Shown in pieces: positions 12,121 through 21,308 of a stretch of DNA of 64,000 bases (positions are counted from its first letter, which is position 1; every line of letters begins with the position of its first letter). Source of the DNA: Escherichia sp. ESNIH1 (GTDB taxonomy: Bacteria > Pseudomonadota > Gammaproteobacteria > Enterobacterales > Enterobacteriaceae); contig PQKR01000002.1 of assembly GCA_002918705.1 (NCBI GenBank), positions 124,001 through 188,000 on the forward strand. The letters are read 5' to 3'. The position numbers and the translations under genes were made by a program. The notes beneath the pieces were generated by a model. That model saw only the letters and a list, made by a program, of their open reading frames with translations, made no database searches and was not told where the DNA came from.

Positions 12121-13020
12121 ATGTCTCAGGTTCAAAGCGGCATTTTGCCAGAACACTGTCGGGCGGCGATTTGGATCGAAGCAAACGTAAAGGGTGACGT
12201 AAATGCCCTGCGTGAAGGCAGTAAAATTTTTGCCGATAAGCTGGCTACCTTCCAGCTGGCCTTTGCCGAGGCGAATCTCGGCGCAGTGGTAGCCTTTGGT
12301 CACCGTGTCTGGCCCGAGCTGAGCGGTGGGGAAGGGGCCGAAGAGCTGAAAGCGTTTGTTCCCTACAGCAAGGGGCTAGCCCCGGCCACCCAGTACGATG
12401 TCATGATCCATATTCTCTCGCTGCGTCATGACGTCAACTTCTCCGTTGCTCAGGCGGCGCTGGCGGCCTTTGGCGATGCGCTGGAGGTTAAAGAGGAGAC
12501 CCACGGCTTCCGCTGGGTCGAGGATCGCGATCTAAGCGGCTTTGTTGACGGCACGGAGAACCCGGCGGGCAACGAGAAACGCACCGAGGTGGCCGTGATT
12601 CAGGAAGGCATCGACGCCGGCGGCAGCTATGTCTTCGTCCAGCGCTGGGAGCATAACCTGAAACAGCTCAACCGAATGAGCGTACCGGATCAGGAGATGA
12701 TGATTGGCCGCACCAAAGAAGCGAATGAAGAGATAGACGGCGATGCCCGTCCTGTTACGTCGCACCTGAGCCGCGTGGATCTGAAAGAGAACGGCAAAGG
12801 GCTGAAAATCGTGCGTCAGAGCCTGCCTTACGGTACGGCGAGCGGCAAGCACGGCCTCTATTTTTGTGCCTACTGCGCCCGTCTGTACAATATTGAACAG
12901 CAGTTGCTGAGCATGTTTGGTGATACCGACGGCAAGCGCGACGCCATGCTGCGCTTTACCCGTCCGGTTACCGGCGGCTACTATTTTGCCCCGTCGTTAG
13001 ATCGCCTGTTGACGCTGTAA
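12121..13020 (+). CDS. yfeX: YfeX, Dyp-type haem peroxidase
   Basis: A 299-residue cytoplasmic dye-decolorising peroxidase. The family GXXDG motif is GFVDGTENP with catalytic D143, and the predicted proximal haem ligand is H215 in PVTSHLSR. E. coli YfeX oxidises porphyrinogens; release of iron from haem has also been proposed but is disputed. The ATG at 12121 has a strong AGGAG. It is unusual in having a terminator-like hairpin directly upstream, suggesting that it is either insulated from yfeY or attenuated. Downstream is an accessory insert rather than the E. coli neighbour yfeW. Confidence 0.97.
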   Translation: MSQVQSGILPEHCRAAIWIEANVKGDVNALREGSKIFADKLATFQLAFAEANLGAVVAFGHRVWPELSGGEGAEELKAFVPYSKGLAPATQYDVMIHILSLRHDVNFSVAQAALAAFGDALEVKEETHGFRWVEDRDLSGFVDGTENPAGNEKRTEVAVIQEGIDAGGSYVFVQRWEHNLKQLNRMSVPDQEMMIGRTKEANEEIDGDARPVTSHLSRVDLKENGKGLKIVRQSLPYGTASGKHGLYFCAYCARLYNIEQQLLSMFGDTDGKRDAMLRFTRPVTGGYYFAPSLDRLLTL

Positions 13021-13028
13021 CGCACCCT

Positions 13029-13061
13029 CATCCTCTGCCTCCTTCAGAAGGGCAGAGGATG
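13029..13061 (+). terminator. Stem-loop after yfeX
   Basis: CATCCTCTGCC (13029-13039) and GGCAGAGGATG (13051-13061) are perfect 11-bp inverted arms with an 11-nt loop, 8 bp after the yfeX stop. There is no long T run, so it may be a weak terminator or an RNA-stabilising end. Confidence 0.6.
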
Positions 13062-13220
13062 ATCTTCTGCCTGGCGCATACCCGACCATTCAAATGTGAC
13101 TTTTCTCCCTTTTTAAACTTCTAAATTATATTATTTTCCCTGCCCGCATTATTACTGTTTATTTCCTGATGATTTTTGGGAATAGCATTTATTACAATTA
13201 TAAGTTTAAAAGGATTTATG

Positions 13221-14573
13221 ATGACAATGAAAAAGCTATTATTAATAGCGTGCTCGCCTTGCTGTTTTTTTGCCACAGATGTCAATGCGAGCGACTGGGA
13301 AAAGAGCCTTGCCGACGATCCTTTCTTTGCCGATTCCAGCTTTGATATTTCAGCGAGGAATATGTGGAAATATTTAAAGACGGAAAACCGGTATGATAAT
13401 GAACAGGATCGCTATGCCACCTCGGTTCAGCAGGCCTGGGGGCAGGGGCTGACGGTTGACTATACCTCTGGGTATTTCGCTGACTTGATTGGTTTTGATG
13501 CCTCCTATTACAGCGGCGCAAAATTAGGGGCCAGCGATAACTTTGCCTCCCGAGCCATTCTCTATAACGATGACGGGGAAGCGAAAGGCTATACCAAAAT
13601 TGGTCAGCGTTATGCCAAGCTGAAAATGGATGTTCTGCGGGCGAAGGTGAATGTCAAAGGTGGCTGGTTCACCATCAAGAACACCGGCATCTTCTCTAAC
13701 TCACAGCGAATGTCTCTCAACACCCACTCCGGCTGGTTTGCCAATACGGCCATCGATAATGTCAGCGTTGATGCGCTGTTTCTCGACGGGAAGGTGATGC
13801 GGCGTGATAGCCCGAACATCGACAGAATGTATATCTACGATGGCAACGGCGTGAGCCGGGAGATCGATCATGTGATCACCGGCGGCATCAATTACCAGTC
13901 TAAACCGTTGAAAGCCTACTACTTCTATGGCGTTGCGGATGACCTGCTTATCAGGCAGGGCTTTGAGGGGTGGTGGGATGCTTTTGCGGATATCACCCTG
14001 GGGACGCAAATTTATGAGCAGGAGTATGGTAGCGATGCGAAAAGGACCACCTCCAGCACGGCCCGAGGGAAACAGGATTTTGATAAGCGAGCCTGGCACT
14101 ACTCTACAACGATTGAGTGGCGTATTCCGCAAACCCCGTGGAAAGTCCTGGGCGGCTTAACCTATAGCGAGGCCAAAAAAACCAATGGCGTGGGCCAATT
14201 TACCCGTAACGTTATCGGTAATGCCCGCGGTCGTTTTAATTCCCCGGCCTATGCGGATATCGACTATGTGCGCGACGGTGAAACCATGCTGGCGTTAGCG
14301 ACGGAATATAAGTTTACCCCCGATCTCTCCGTTGGCGTGCGGACAAACTACAGTGAGTTTAGCTATGAAGGAGAGAGATTACGCCAGGGGCAATTGGGAT
14401 TATACAGCAACTGGAACCCGGCAAAAAATTGGTCTGTTTATTTAAGCGGTGGCTATGGCTGGCACCATGAACAGGAGTCGGACTACACCACACCGAAGCT
14501 TTATAACGGCCATTCGCAACGCGCTAATTCGCTATCCGGTGAAATGACCACAACTTATCGTTTTAAATTATAA
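13221..14573 (+). CDS. OprD-family outer membrane porin (substrate unknown)
   Basis: About 450 residues. The start was set at the ATG at 13221 because AAAAGGA lies six bases upstream; a second ATG is adjacent at 13218 and another at 13227. A signal peptide is present (MKKLLLIACSPCCFFATDVNA) with unusual cysteines in its hydrophobic core. The mature protein opens with FFADSSFDISARN and then alternates aromatic and polar residues through many short strands, as in OprD/ChiP-type 18-strand porins. It ends in RFKL rather than the usual terminal phenylalanine. Specific OprD-family porins take up small acids, peptides or chitosugars; which applies here cannot be told. The gene is AT-richer than its neighbours and occupies the position of yfeW-murPQR-ucpA in E. 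coli. Confidence 0.8.
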   Translation: MTMKKLLLIACSPCCFFATDVNASDWEKSLADDPFFADSSFDISARNMWKYLKTENRYDNEQDRYATSVQQAWGQGLTVDYTSGYFADLIGFDASYYSGAKLGASDNFASRAILYNDDGEAKGYTKIGQRYAKLKMDVLRAKVNVKGGWFTIKNTGIFSNSQRMSLNTHSGWFANTAIDNVSVDALFLDGKVMRRDSPNIDRMYIYDGNGVSREIDHVITGGINYQSKPLKAYYFYGVADDLLIRQGFEGWWDAFADITLGTQIYEQEYGSDAKRTTSSTARGKQDFDKRAWHYSTTIEWRIPQTPWKVLGGLTYSEAKKTNGVGQFTRNVIGNARGRFNSPAYADIDYVRDGETMLALATEYKFTPDLSVGVRTNYSEFSYEGERLRQGQLGLYSNWNPAKNWSVYLSGGYGWHHEQESDYTTPKLYNGHSQRANSLSGEMTTTYRFKL

Positions 14574-14617
14574 ATAAATTAATATTAATCACTTTATTCA
14601 CGCCCGATGAATTGCTT

Positions 14618-14854
14618 ATGGATATCAAAAGCTATTTTGCAAAAACAGTACATCTGGACCTGATTAAAAAAGTCTATTTTCTTTTTTATGAGAACCCGCA
14701 GATCCTCTTTTCAGTTAATGACGTTTGCGAGTTTCTCGATCTAAACAGAAAGCAGGCTGGTTTTATTTTAACTATTCTAGTCAGGCTAAGAATGATCTAC
14801 CGGCAGATCAAAAAGAGCGGCGTCAGTAACCGCTACCTCTACCGCGCCAGATGA
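14618..14854 (+). CDS. Small winged-helix-like protein, 78 residues, unknown
   Basis: I do not recognise this gene. From the ATG at 14618 it encodes 78 basic residues; a TTG two codons upstream is an alternative start, and the ribosome binding site is weak. The pattern looks like a small winged helix: helix (LIKKVYFLFYENPQ), helix-turn-helix (FSVNDVCEFLDLNRKQAGFIL), then a basic wing-like end (IYRQIKKSGVSNRYLYRAR). It begins 44 bp after the porin, on the same strand and equally AT-rich, and is followed by a strong stem-loop, so the pair probably forms one transcript. A regulator of the porin is a reasonable guess but unproven. Confidence 0.6.
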   Translation: MDIKSYFAKTVHLDLIKKVYFLFYENPQILFSVNDVCEFLDLNRKQAGFILTILVRLRMIYRQIKKSGVSNRYLYRAR

Positions 14855-14865
14855 TACCCTCCTGT

Positions 14866-14908
14866 AAGCGGTGTCCGGCTGCTGGTAGAAGCAGCCCGGA
14901 CACCGCTT
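14866..14908 (+). terminator. Long stem-loop after the small winged-helix gene
   Basis: AAGCGGTGTCCGG-CTGCT (14866-14883) pairs with AGCAG-CCCGGACACCGCTT (14890-14908) around a 6-nt loop, with a single extra C in the 3' arm. The stem is about 18 bp. The T tract afterwards is weak (CTCTTTTCT). It lies 12 bp after the stop and probably ends the porin transcript and separates it from cysP. Confidence 0.65.
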
Positions 14909-15020
14909 ATGCTCTTTTCTGCTTGCAAATCACCAAACGGTATATAAAACCGTTACTCCTTTCGTACTGCTTATAAATAAACTGTGTTTTTGATAGTCAT
15001 CACAGATATAAGGGTGCGCA
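14909..15020 (+). promoter_or_regulatory. cysP operon promoter region
   Basis: This 112-bp stretch lies between the stem-loop and cysP. It is AT-rich and contains AACGGT/ACCGTT inverted arms (14936-14954), a TATAAA-rich segment near 14970, and AAGGG as the cysP ribosome binding site. In E. coli the cysPUWAM promoter is activated by CysB with acetylserine; CysB sites are too loose to place exactly by eye. Confidence 0.5.
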
Positions 15021-16037
15021 ATGGCCGTTAACTTACTGAAAAAAGGATATCTGACGCTTGCTGCTTCAGTGTTGCTGGTAGCGCAGGCGCAGGCGACCGA
15101 GCTGCTCAACAGCTCGTATGACGTCTCGCGCGAGCTGTTTGCCGCCCTTAATCCACCCTTTGAGCAGCAGTGGGCGAAAGAGAACGGCGGCGACACGCTG
15201 ACGATCAAGCAGTCCCATGCGGGCTCCTCCAAGCAGGCTTTGGCCATTTTGCAAGGGCTCAAAGCAGACGTGGTGACCTATAACCAGATTACCGACGTGC
15301 AGATCCTGCATGACAAAGGCAAGCTGATCCCCGCGGACTGGCAGAGCCGTCTGCCGAACAACAGCTCGCCGTTCTACTCCACAATGGCGTTCCTGGTGCG
15401 CAAGGGCAACCCGAAAAATATCCACGACTGGAGCGATCTGGTGCGCTCTGACGTGAAGCTGATCTTCCCGAATCCGAAAACATCCGGTAACGCCCGTTAT
15501 ACCTATCTGGCAGCATGGGGCGCGGCAGATAAAGCTGACGGCGGCGATAAGGCAAAAACCGAACAGTTTATGACGCAGTTCCTGAAAAACGTTGAGGTGT
15601 TTGATACCGGCGGCCGTGGGGCCACCACCACCTTCGTTGAGCGTGGCCTCGGTGACGTGCTGATCACCTTTGAATCCGAAGTAAACACCATTCGTAAGCA
15701 GTATGAGGCCCAGGGGTTTGAAGTCGTGGTACCGAAAGTCAACATCCTGGCGGAGTTCCCGGTGGCATGGGTCGATAAGAACGTGCAGGCCAACGGCACG
15801 GAGAAGGCGGCAAAAGCCTACCTGAACTACCTCTATAGCCCGCAGGCGCAGACCATCATTACTGACTACTACTACCGGGTGAATAACCCTGACGTCATGG
15901 CCAGGCTGAAGGATAAATTCCCGCAGACCGAGCTGTTTAAGGTTGAAGATCGCTTTGGCTCCTGGCCGGAAGTGATGAAAACCCACTTTACAAGCGGCGG
16001 CGAGCTGGACAAGCTGCTGGCGGCGGGGCGTAGCTAA
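15021..16037 (+). CDS. cysP: Thiosulfate/sulfate-binding periplasmic protein CysP
   Basis: A 338-residue substrate-binding protein of the sulfate/thiosulfate ABC importer. It has a signal peptide ending near [20 protein letters not shown], and the family features [27 protein letters not shown] and [21 protein letters not shown]. It is the first gene of cysP-cysU-cysW-cysA-cysM; its TAA overlaps the cysU ATG (TAATG). In the periplasm it delivers thiosulfate or sulfate to CysU/CysW. Expression is expected to depend on CysB during sulfur limitation. Confidence 0.98.
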   Translation: MAVNLLKKGYLTLAASVLLVAQAQATELLNSSYDVSRELFAALNPPFEQQWAKENGGDTLTIKQSHAGSSKQALAILQGLKADVVTYNQITDVQILHDKGKLIPADWQSRLPNNSSPFYSTMAFLVRKGNPKNIHDWSDLVRSDVKLIFPNPKTSGNARYTYLAAWGAADKADGGDKAKTEQFMTQFLKNVEVFDTGGRGATTTFVERGLGDVLITFESEVNTIRKQYEAQGFEVVVPKVNILAEFPVAWVDKNVQANGTEKAAKAYLNYLYSPQAQTIITDYYYRVNNPDVMARLKDKFPQTELFKVEDRFGSWPEVMKTHFTSGGELDKLLAAGRS

Positions 16038-16870
16038 TGTTTGCAGTGGCTTCAAAACGCGTGCTGCCCGGCTTTACCCTAAGCCTCGGGACCAGTCTGC
16101 TGTTCGTCTGTCTGATTTTGCTCCTGCCTCTCAGCGCGCTGGTTATGCAGCTCTCAGAGATGAGCTGGGAGCAGTACTGGGAAGTGGTGACTAACCCGCA
16201 GGTTGTCGCCGCCTACAAGGTCACGCTGCTGTCGGCCTTCGTCGCCTCGATTTTCAACGGCGTCTTTGGCCTGCTGATGGCGTGGATCCTGACGCGCTAC
16301 CGTTTTCCGGGGCGCACCCTGCTGGATGCGCTGATGGACCTGCCGTTCGCCCTGCCGACGGCGGTGGCGGGCCTGACCCTGGCCTCGCTCTTTTCCGTCA
16401 ACGGCTTCTACGGTCAGTGGCTGGCGCAGTTTGATATCAAGGTGACCTACACCTGGCTCGGCATCGCCGTGGCGATGGCCTTTACCAGCATCCCCTTTGT
16501 GGTGCGTACGGTGCAGCCGGTACTGGAGGAGCTGGGGCCGGAGTATGAAGAGGCGGCCCAAACGCTGGGCGCAACGCGCCTGCAGAGCTTCCGCAAGGTA
16601 GTAATGCCTGAACTCTCTCCGGCGCTGCTGGCGGGCGTGGCGCTGTCCTTTACCCGCAGCCTCGGCGAATTTGGCGCGGTGATCTTTATCGCCGGCAACA
16701 TTGCGTGGAAAACCGAGGTGACCTCGCTGATGATCTTTGTGCGCCTGCAGGAGTTTGACTATCCGGCGGCGAGCGCCATCGCCTCGGTGATCCTCGCGGC
16801 CTCTCTGCTGCTGCTGTTCTCAATTAATACTCTGCAAAGTCGCTTTGGTCGACGGGTGGTAGGTCACTAA
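16037..16870 (+). CDS. cysU: Sulfate/thiosulfate ABC permease CysU (CysT)
   Basis: A 277-residue inner membrane protein with about six hydrophobic helices and the permease-to-ATPase coupling motif EEAAQTLGATRLQSFRKVVMP. It forms the transmembrane pore with CysW. Both ends show translational coupling: its ATG overlaps the cysP stop and its TAA overlaps the cysW ATG. This organisation is the same as in E. coli. Confidence 0.98.
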   Translation: MFAVASKRVLPGFTLSLGTSLLFVCLILLLPLSALVMQLSEMSWEQYWEVVTNPQVVAAYKVTLLSAFVASIFNGVFGLLMAWILTRYRFPGRTLLDALMDLPFALPTAVAGLTLASLFSVNGFYGQWLAQFDIKVTYTWLGIAVAMAFTSIPFVVRTVQPVLEELGPEYEEAAQTLGATRLQSFRKVVMPELSPALLAGVALSFTRSLGEFGAVIFIAGNIAWKTEVTSLMIFVRLQEFDYPAASAIASVILAASLLLLFSINTLQSRFGRRVVGH

Positions 16871-17742
16871 TGGCGGAAATCTCCCAACTGAAACACGATC
16901 GCTCTCCGGTTAACTGGGGGAAATGGTTCCTGATCGGCACCGGGATGCTCGTTTCGGCGTTTATCCTCGTGGTGCCGATGGTCTACATCTTCGTGCAGGC
17001 CTTCAGTAAAGGGCTGATGCCGGTGCTGGAGAACCTGGCCGATCCAGACATGCTGCACGCTATCTGGCTGACGGTGCTGATTGCGCTGATCACCGTCCCG
17101 GTTAACCTGGTGTTCGGGACGCTGCTCGCCTGGCTGGTGACCCGCTTTAACTTCCCGGGCCGTCAGCTGCTGCTGACCCTGCTCGATATTCCGTTTGCGG
17201 TATCGCCGGTTGTCGCGGGCCTTATCTACCTGCTGTTTTACGGATCCAACGGCCCGCTTGGCGGCTGGCTCGACGAGCACAATTTACAGATTATGTTTGC
17301 CTGGCCCGGCATGGCGCTGGTGTCCATTTTCGTTACCTGCCCGTTTGTGGTGCGCGAGCTGGTGCCGGTGATGCTTAGCCAGGGCAGCCACGAGGACGAG
17401 GCGGCGATCCTGCTGGGCGCATCCGGCTGGCAGATGTTCCGTCGCGTCACCCTGCCAAATATTCGCTGGGCGCTGCTCTACGGCGTGGTGCTGACCAACG
17501 CCCGCGCCATCGGCGAGTTTGGTGCGGTATCAGTGGTCTCCGGTTCAATTCGCGGCGAGACCCTGTCGCTGCCGCTACAGATTGAGTTACTTGAGCAGGA
17601 CTACAACGCGGTGGGATCCTTTACCGCCGCCGCCCTGCTGACGTTAATGGCTATTTTGACCCTGTTTTTAAAGAGTGGGTTGCAGTGGCGTTTACATAAC
17701 CAAGAGAAACGCGCGCAACAGGAGGGAAATCATGAGCATTGA
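16870..17742 (+). CDS. cysW: Sulfate/thiosulfate ABC permease CysW
   Basis: A 290-residue inner membrane permease, the partner of CysU, with about six membrane helices and the coupling loop [22 protein letters not shown]. The start overlaps the cysU stop (TAATG). Its last 11 bases overlap the beginning of cysA, whose ribosome binding site lies inside cysW. It is a core part of the sulfate/thiosulfate importer. Confidence 0.98.
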   Translation: MAEISQLKHDRSPVNWGKWFLIGTGMLVSAFILVVPMVYIFVQAFSKGLMPVLENLADPDMLHAIWLTVLIALITVPVNLVFGTLLAWLVTRFNFPGRQLLLTLLDIPFAVSPVVAGLIYLLFYGSNGPLGGWLDEHNLQIMFAWPGMALVSIFVTCPFVVRELVPVMLSQGSHEDEAAILLGASGWQMFRRVTLPNIRWALLYGVVLTNARAIGEFGAVSVVSGSIRGETLSLPLQIELLEQDYNAVGSFTAAALLTLMAILTLFLKSGLQWRLHNQEKRAQQEGNHEH

Positions 17743-18826
17743 GATTGCCAATATTAAGAAATCTTTTGGTCGCACCCAGGTGCTGAATGATATCTCGCTG
17801 GATATCCCTTCCGGACAGATGGTTGCGCTGCTGGGGCCATCCGGCTCGGGCAAAACCACGCTGCTGCGTATTATTGCCGGGCTTGAGCACCAGACCAGCG
17901 GGCATATTCGTTTTCACGGCACCGACGTGGGCCGTCTGCATGCCCGTGACCGTAAGGTCGGCTTTGTGTTCCAGCACTATGCGCTGTTCCGCCACATGAC
18001 GGTGTTCGACAACATTGCCTTTGGTTTGACAGTGCTACCGCGGCGCGAGCGGCCGAACGCGGCGGCGATCAAGGCTAAGGTGACCCGGCTGCTGGAGATG
18101 GTGCAGCTGGCGCATCTGGCCGATCGCTATCCGGCTCAGCTCTCCGGCGGACAGAAGCAGCGCGTTGCCCTGGCACGTGCCCTGGCCCCGGATCCGCAGA
18201 TCCTGCTGCTGGATGAGCCTTTCGGCGCGCTGGATGCTCAGGTACGTAAAGAGCTTCGCCGCTGGCTGCGTGAGCTGCACGAAGAGCTGAAGTTCACCAG
18301 CGTCTTCGTCACCCACGATCAGGAAGAGGCGATGGAAGTGGCCGACCGCGTAGTGGTCATGAGCCAGGGGAATATCGAGCAGGTCGACGTTCCCGAGCAG
18401 GTCTGGCGTGAGCCAGCCACGCGCTTCGTGCTGGAATTTATGGGCGAGGTTAACCGCCTGCACGGCGTAGTGCGCGGCAGCCAGTTCCACGTCGGCGCGC
18501 ACCGCTGGCCGCTAGGTTACACCCCGGCACACCAGGGCGAAGTCGATCTCTTCCTGCGTCCGTGGGAAGTGGATATCAGCCGCCGTACCAGCCTGGACGC
18601 GCCGCTGCCGGTCGTGGTCGTTGAGGCCAGCCCGAAAGGGCACTACACCCAGCTGGTAGTACAGCCTCAGGGCTGGTATGACGAACCGCTCTCCGTCGTG
18701 CTGCGCGGAGAGGATGCGCCGCAGCGCGGTGAGCGCCTGTTTATCGGCCTGCAGAATGCGCGTCTCTACCACGGCACGGAGCGTCTTGCTGAGCGCGGGG
18801 ATCTTGCTCTGGCGCACTCTGCCTGA
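17732..18826 (+). CDS. cysA: Sulfate/thiosulfate import ATP-binding protein CysA
   Basis: The chosen ATG at 17732 follows AGGAGG and gives 364 residues starting [13 protein letters not shown]; the open frame runs 19 codons further upstream but only within cysW. It has Walker [10 protein letters not shown] (35-43), signature [16 protein letters not shown], Walker [13 protein letters not shown] and the switch histidine in VTHDQEEA, followed by a C-terminal TOBE-type regulatory domain. It powers CysU/CysW at the inner membrane. A REP element separates it from cysM, the last gene of the cluster. Confidence 0.98.
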   Translation: MSIEIANIKKSFGRTQVLNDISLDIPSGQMVALLGPSGSGKTTLLRIIAGLEHQTSGHIRFHGTDVGRLHARDRKVGFVFQHYALFRHMTVFDNIAFGLTVLPRRERPNAAAIKAKVTRLLEMVQLAHLADRYPAQLSGGQKQRVALARALAPDPQILLLDEPFGALDAQVRKELRRWLRELHEELKFTSVFVTHDQEEAMEVADRVVVMSQGNIEQVDVPEQVWREPATRFVLEFMGEVNRLHGVVRGSQFHVGAHRWPLGYTPAHQGEVDLFLRPWEVDISRRTSLDAPLPVVVVEASPKGHYTQLVVQPQGWYDEPLSVVLRGEDAPQRGERLFIGLQNARLYHGTERLAERGDLALAHSA

Positions 18827-18849
18827 TAGTTTAACGTTACGTGGTTTTT

Positions 18850-18922
18850 GCCGGGTGGCGCTGCGCTTACCCGGCCTACAAGGCGATCTCCGTAGGCCCG
18901 GTAAGCGCTAGCGCCACCGGGC
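18850..18922. repeat. REP pair (BIME) between cysA and cysM
   Basis: A REP unit (GCCGGGTGGCGCTGCGCTTA onward, 18850-18880) and a second in opposite orientation (18891-18922) face each other across 10 bp. Such elements in enterics form stable hairpins, stabilise upstream mRNA and bind gyrase or IHF. The same unit recurs at 30.7 kb, 39.4 kb and 55.7 kb. Confidence 0.9.
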
Positions 18923-18941
18923 TTTTTATTGGATAGCGATC

Positions 18942-19853
18942 GTGAACACACTCGAACACACCATCGGCAATACCCCCCTGGTAAAGCTTCAGCGCATGGC
19001 TCCCGACAACGGCAGTGAAATCTGGGTCAAGCTGGAGGGCAATAATCCTGCCGGTTCGGTAAAGGACCGGGCCGCGCTCTCAATGATCGTGCAGGCGGAG
19101 AAGCGGGGCGAGATAAAGCCCGGCGACGTGCTGATTGAGGCCACCAGCGGCAACACCGGCATCGCGCTGGCGATGATCGCCGCACTCAAAGGCTACCGCA
19201 TGAAGCTGCTGATGCCGGACAATATGAGTCAGGAGCGACGGGCAGCGATGTACGCCTACGGCGCGGAGCTGATTCTGGTGAGCCGCGAGCAGGGTATGGA
19301 GGGTGCGCGGGATCTGGCTGCGGAAATGGCCCGGCGCGGGGAGGGGAAGCTTCTCGACCAGTTCAATAATCCTGACAACCCTTACGCCCACTACACCACC
19401 ACCGGGCCAGAGATCTGGCAGCAGACCGGCGGCCGCATCAGCCACTTTGTCTCCAGCATGGGTACTACCGGCACCATTACCGGGGTATCGCGCTTTCTAC
19501 GCGAGCAGGAGAAGCCGATTACCATTGTTGGCCTGCAGCCGGAGGAGGGGAGCAGCATTCCCGGCATCCGCCGCTGGCCAGCCGAGTATATGCCCGGCAT
19601 CTTCAACGCCTCGCTGGTGGATCAGGTTGTGGATATCCACCAGCGCGAAGCCGAAAACACCATGCGAGCGCTGGCGGTGCGGGAAGGTATCTTCTGCGGC
19701 GTCAGCTCCGGCGGCGCGGTTGCTGGCGCAATCCGCGTTGCCAATGAGAATCCGGGGGCGATCGTGGTGGCGATTATCTGCGACCGTGGCGATCGCTACC
19801 TTTCGACCGGCGTGTTTGGTGAGGAGAGCTACGCCCAGGGGGCGGGGATTTAA
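18942..19853 (+). CDS. cysM: Cysteine synthase B (O-acetylserine sulfhydrylase B)
   Basis: A 303-residue PLP enzyme starting at GTG 18942. The PLP lysine is K41 in [15 protein letters not shown], with the phosphate-binding [11 protein letters not shown] and substrate loop. CysM makes cysteine from O-acetylserine and sulfide and can also use thiosulfate to give S-sulfocysteine, which suits its place behind the thiosulfate importer. Five bases after its stop begins pdxK, another gene of PLP metabolism; E. coli has yfeS and yfeK in between. Confidence 0.97.
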   Translation: MNTLEHTIGNTPLVKLQRMAPDNGSEIWVKLEGNNPAGSVKDRAALSMIVQAEKRGEIKPGDVLIEATSGNTGIALAMIAALKGYRMKLLMPDNMSQERRAAMYAYGAELILVSREQGMEGARDLAAEMARRGEGKLLDQFNNPDNPYAHYTTTGPEIWQQTGGRISHFVSSMGTTGTITGVSRFLREQEKPITIVGLQPEEGSSIPGIRRWPAEYMPGIFNASLVDQVVDIHQREAENTMRALAVREGIFCGVSSGGAVAGAIRVANENPGAIVVAIICDRGDRYLSTGVFGEESYAQGAGI

Positions 19854-19858
19854 GCATT

Positions 19859-20695
19859 ATGGAGATGATCTTATTTCGGGATAAAACCCGAGCACAGCAG
19901 ACGGATATCGTGGCGGTGCAGTCTCAGGTAGTGTACGGCAGCGTTGGCAACAGCATTGCCGTGCCCAATATCCGTCAGCATCAGCTGACCGTGACGGCGG
20001 TCCCTACGGTGCTGTTCAGCAATACGCCGCACTACGATACCTTCTACGGCGGTGTTATTCCCGACGAGTGGTTCAGCGGCTATCTGAAGGCGCTGGAGGA
20101 ACGGGACATCCTGCGCGAGCTTAAGGCGGTGACTACTGGCTATATGGGCAGCGCCAGCCAGATTGCGCTGCTGGCGCAGTGGCTCCGTGCGGTAAAAGAG
20201 ACGCATCCGGAACTGCTGATTCTGGTGGATCCGGTGATCGGCGATATCGACAGCGGTACCTACGTGCATCCCGATATACCCGAGGCCTATCGTCAGCATC
20301 TGCTGCCGCTGGCGCAGGGCATCACGCCCAACGTCTATGAGCTTGAGATATTGAGCGGCCAGTCGTGCCGCGATCCTGAGAGCGCGATTGCGGCGGCGAA
20401 AGGGCTGCTGTCGGAGACGCTGAAGTGGGTGGCCATTACCAGCGCGCCTGTGGCCGGCGAGCCGGAGGCGATCCACGTCGTGCTGGTGACTGAAGATGCG
20501 GTAACGGTCAGCGCGCACCCGCGAGTGACTACCGATCTGAAAGGCACAGGCGATCTCTTCTGTTCTGAGCTGGTTAGTCATATTGTACAAGGTGCGAGCG
20601 TGGCAGAGGCGATTGGCCGCGCAGGCGACCGGGTAACGGAGGTGATGAGCTACACCCAGCAGGCAGGTTACGACGAACTGATACTCCCAGCCTGA
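19859..20695 (+). CDS. pdxK: Pyridoxal/pyridoxine/pyridoxamine kinase PdxK
   Basis: A 278-residue vitamin B6 kinase of the ribokinase fold. [12 protein letters not shown] forms the substrate region, GYMGSASQI and [12 protein letters not shown] lie in the core, and [10 protein letters not shown] is the ATP-site anion hole with catalytic aspartate. It phosphorylates B6 vitamers to their 5'-phosphates in the cytoplasm. The ATG is 5 bp after cysM, so it may be read through from the cys operon, supplying cofactor to CysM and CysK. A bidirectional terminator separates it from convergent crr. It is slightly shorter than the 283-residue E. coli form at the C-terminus. Confidence 0.97.
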   Translation: MEMILFRDKTRAQQTDIVAVQSQVVYGSVGNSIAVPNIRQHQLTVTAVPTVLFSNTPHYDTFYGGVIPDEWFSGYLKALEERDILRELKAVTTGYMGSASQIALLAQWLRAVKETHPELLILVDPVIGDIDSGTYVHPDIPEAYRQHLLPLAQGITPNVYELEILSGQSCRDPESAIAAAKGLLSETLKWVAITSAPVAGEPEAIHVVLVTEDAVTVSAHPRVTTDLKGTGDLFCSELVSHIVQGASVAEAIGRAGDRVTEVMSYTQQAGYDELILPA

Positions 20696-20715
20696 TTTAA
20701 TCATGCTAAGAAACA

Positions 20716-20743
20716 AAAATGGCACCCGAGAGGGTGCCATTTT
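20716..20743. terminator. Bidirectional terminator between pdxK and crr
   Basis: AAAATGGCACCC-GAGA-GGGTGCCATTTT is a perfect palindromic stem with A and T tails on both sides, placed between two convergent genes. It should terminate transcription from both directions. Confidence 0.92.
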
Positions 20744-20758
20744 GCATTCCGGCAAGAA

Positions 20759-21268
20759 TTACTTCTTGATGCGGATGACCGGGGTTTCGCCCACGGTTAC
20801 GCTACCGGACAGCTTGTTCAGCTCTTTGATTTCATCCATGTTGGAGATAACAACCGGCGTCAGGGTAGACTTGGCTTTCTCTTCCAGCAGCGGCAGATCG
20901 AACTCAATCACCGGATCGCCAACTTTTACACGCTGGCCTTCTTCGGCGATACGTTTGAAACCTTCGCCTTTCAGTTCAACGGTGTCGATACCGAAGTGAA
21001 CGAACAGCTCAATGCCGCTATCGGATTCGATAGAGAAGGCATGGTTGGTTTCAAAAATCTTGCCAATGGTGCCATCAACAGGCGCGACCATTTTGTTGCC
21101 GGTTGGTTTGATAGCAATGCCATCACCAACGATTTTTTCAGCAAATACCACATCCGGCACATCTTCGATGTTGACGATTTCGCCAGACAGCGGAGCAATA
21201 ATCTCAATGGTTCCGGTATCTTTCTTATCGTCAGAAACCAGAGATTTCAGTTTATCGAACAAACCCAT
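20759..21268 (-). CDS. crr: PTS glucose-specific enzyme IIA (EIIA-Glc)
   Basis: A 169-residue cytoplasmic phosphocarrier. The phosphorylated residue is H91 in [12 protein letters not shown], counting the initiator methionine, with H76 in ETNHAFS supporting it. It passes phosphate from HPr to the glucose permease PtsG, and in its unphosphorylated form inhibits non-PTS permeases (inducer exclusion); when phosphorylated it activates adenylate cyclase. It is the last gene of ptsH-ptsI-crr, 40 bp after ptsI. Confidence 0.99.
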   Translation of the reverse strand: MGLFDKLKSLVSDDKKDTGTIEIIAPLSGEIVNIEDVPDVVFAEKIVGDGIAIKPTGNKMVAPVDGTIGKIFETNHAFSIESDSGIELFVHFGIDTVELKGEGFKRIAEEGQRVKVGDPVIEFDLPLLEEKAKSTLTPVVISNMDEIKELNKLSGSVTVGETPVIRIKK

Positions 21269-21308
21269 GATCTTCTCCTAAGCAGTAATTTGGGCCGCAT
21301 CTCGTGGA

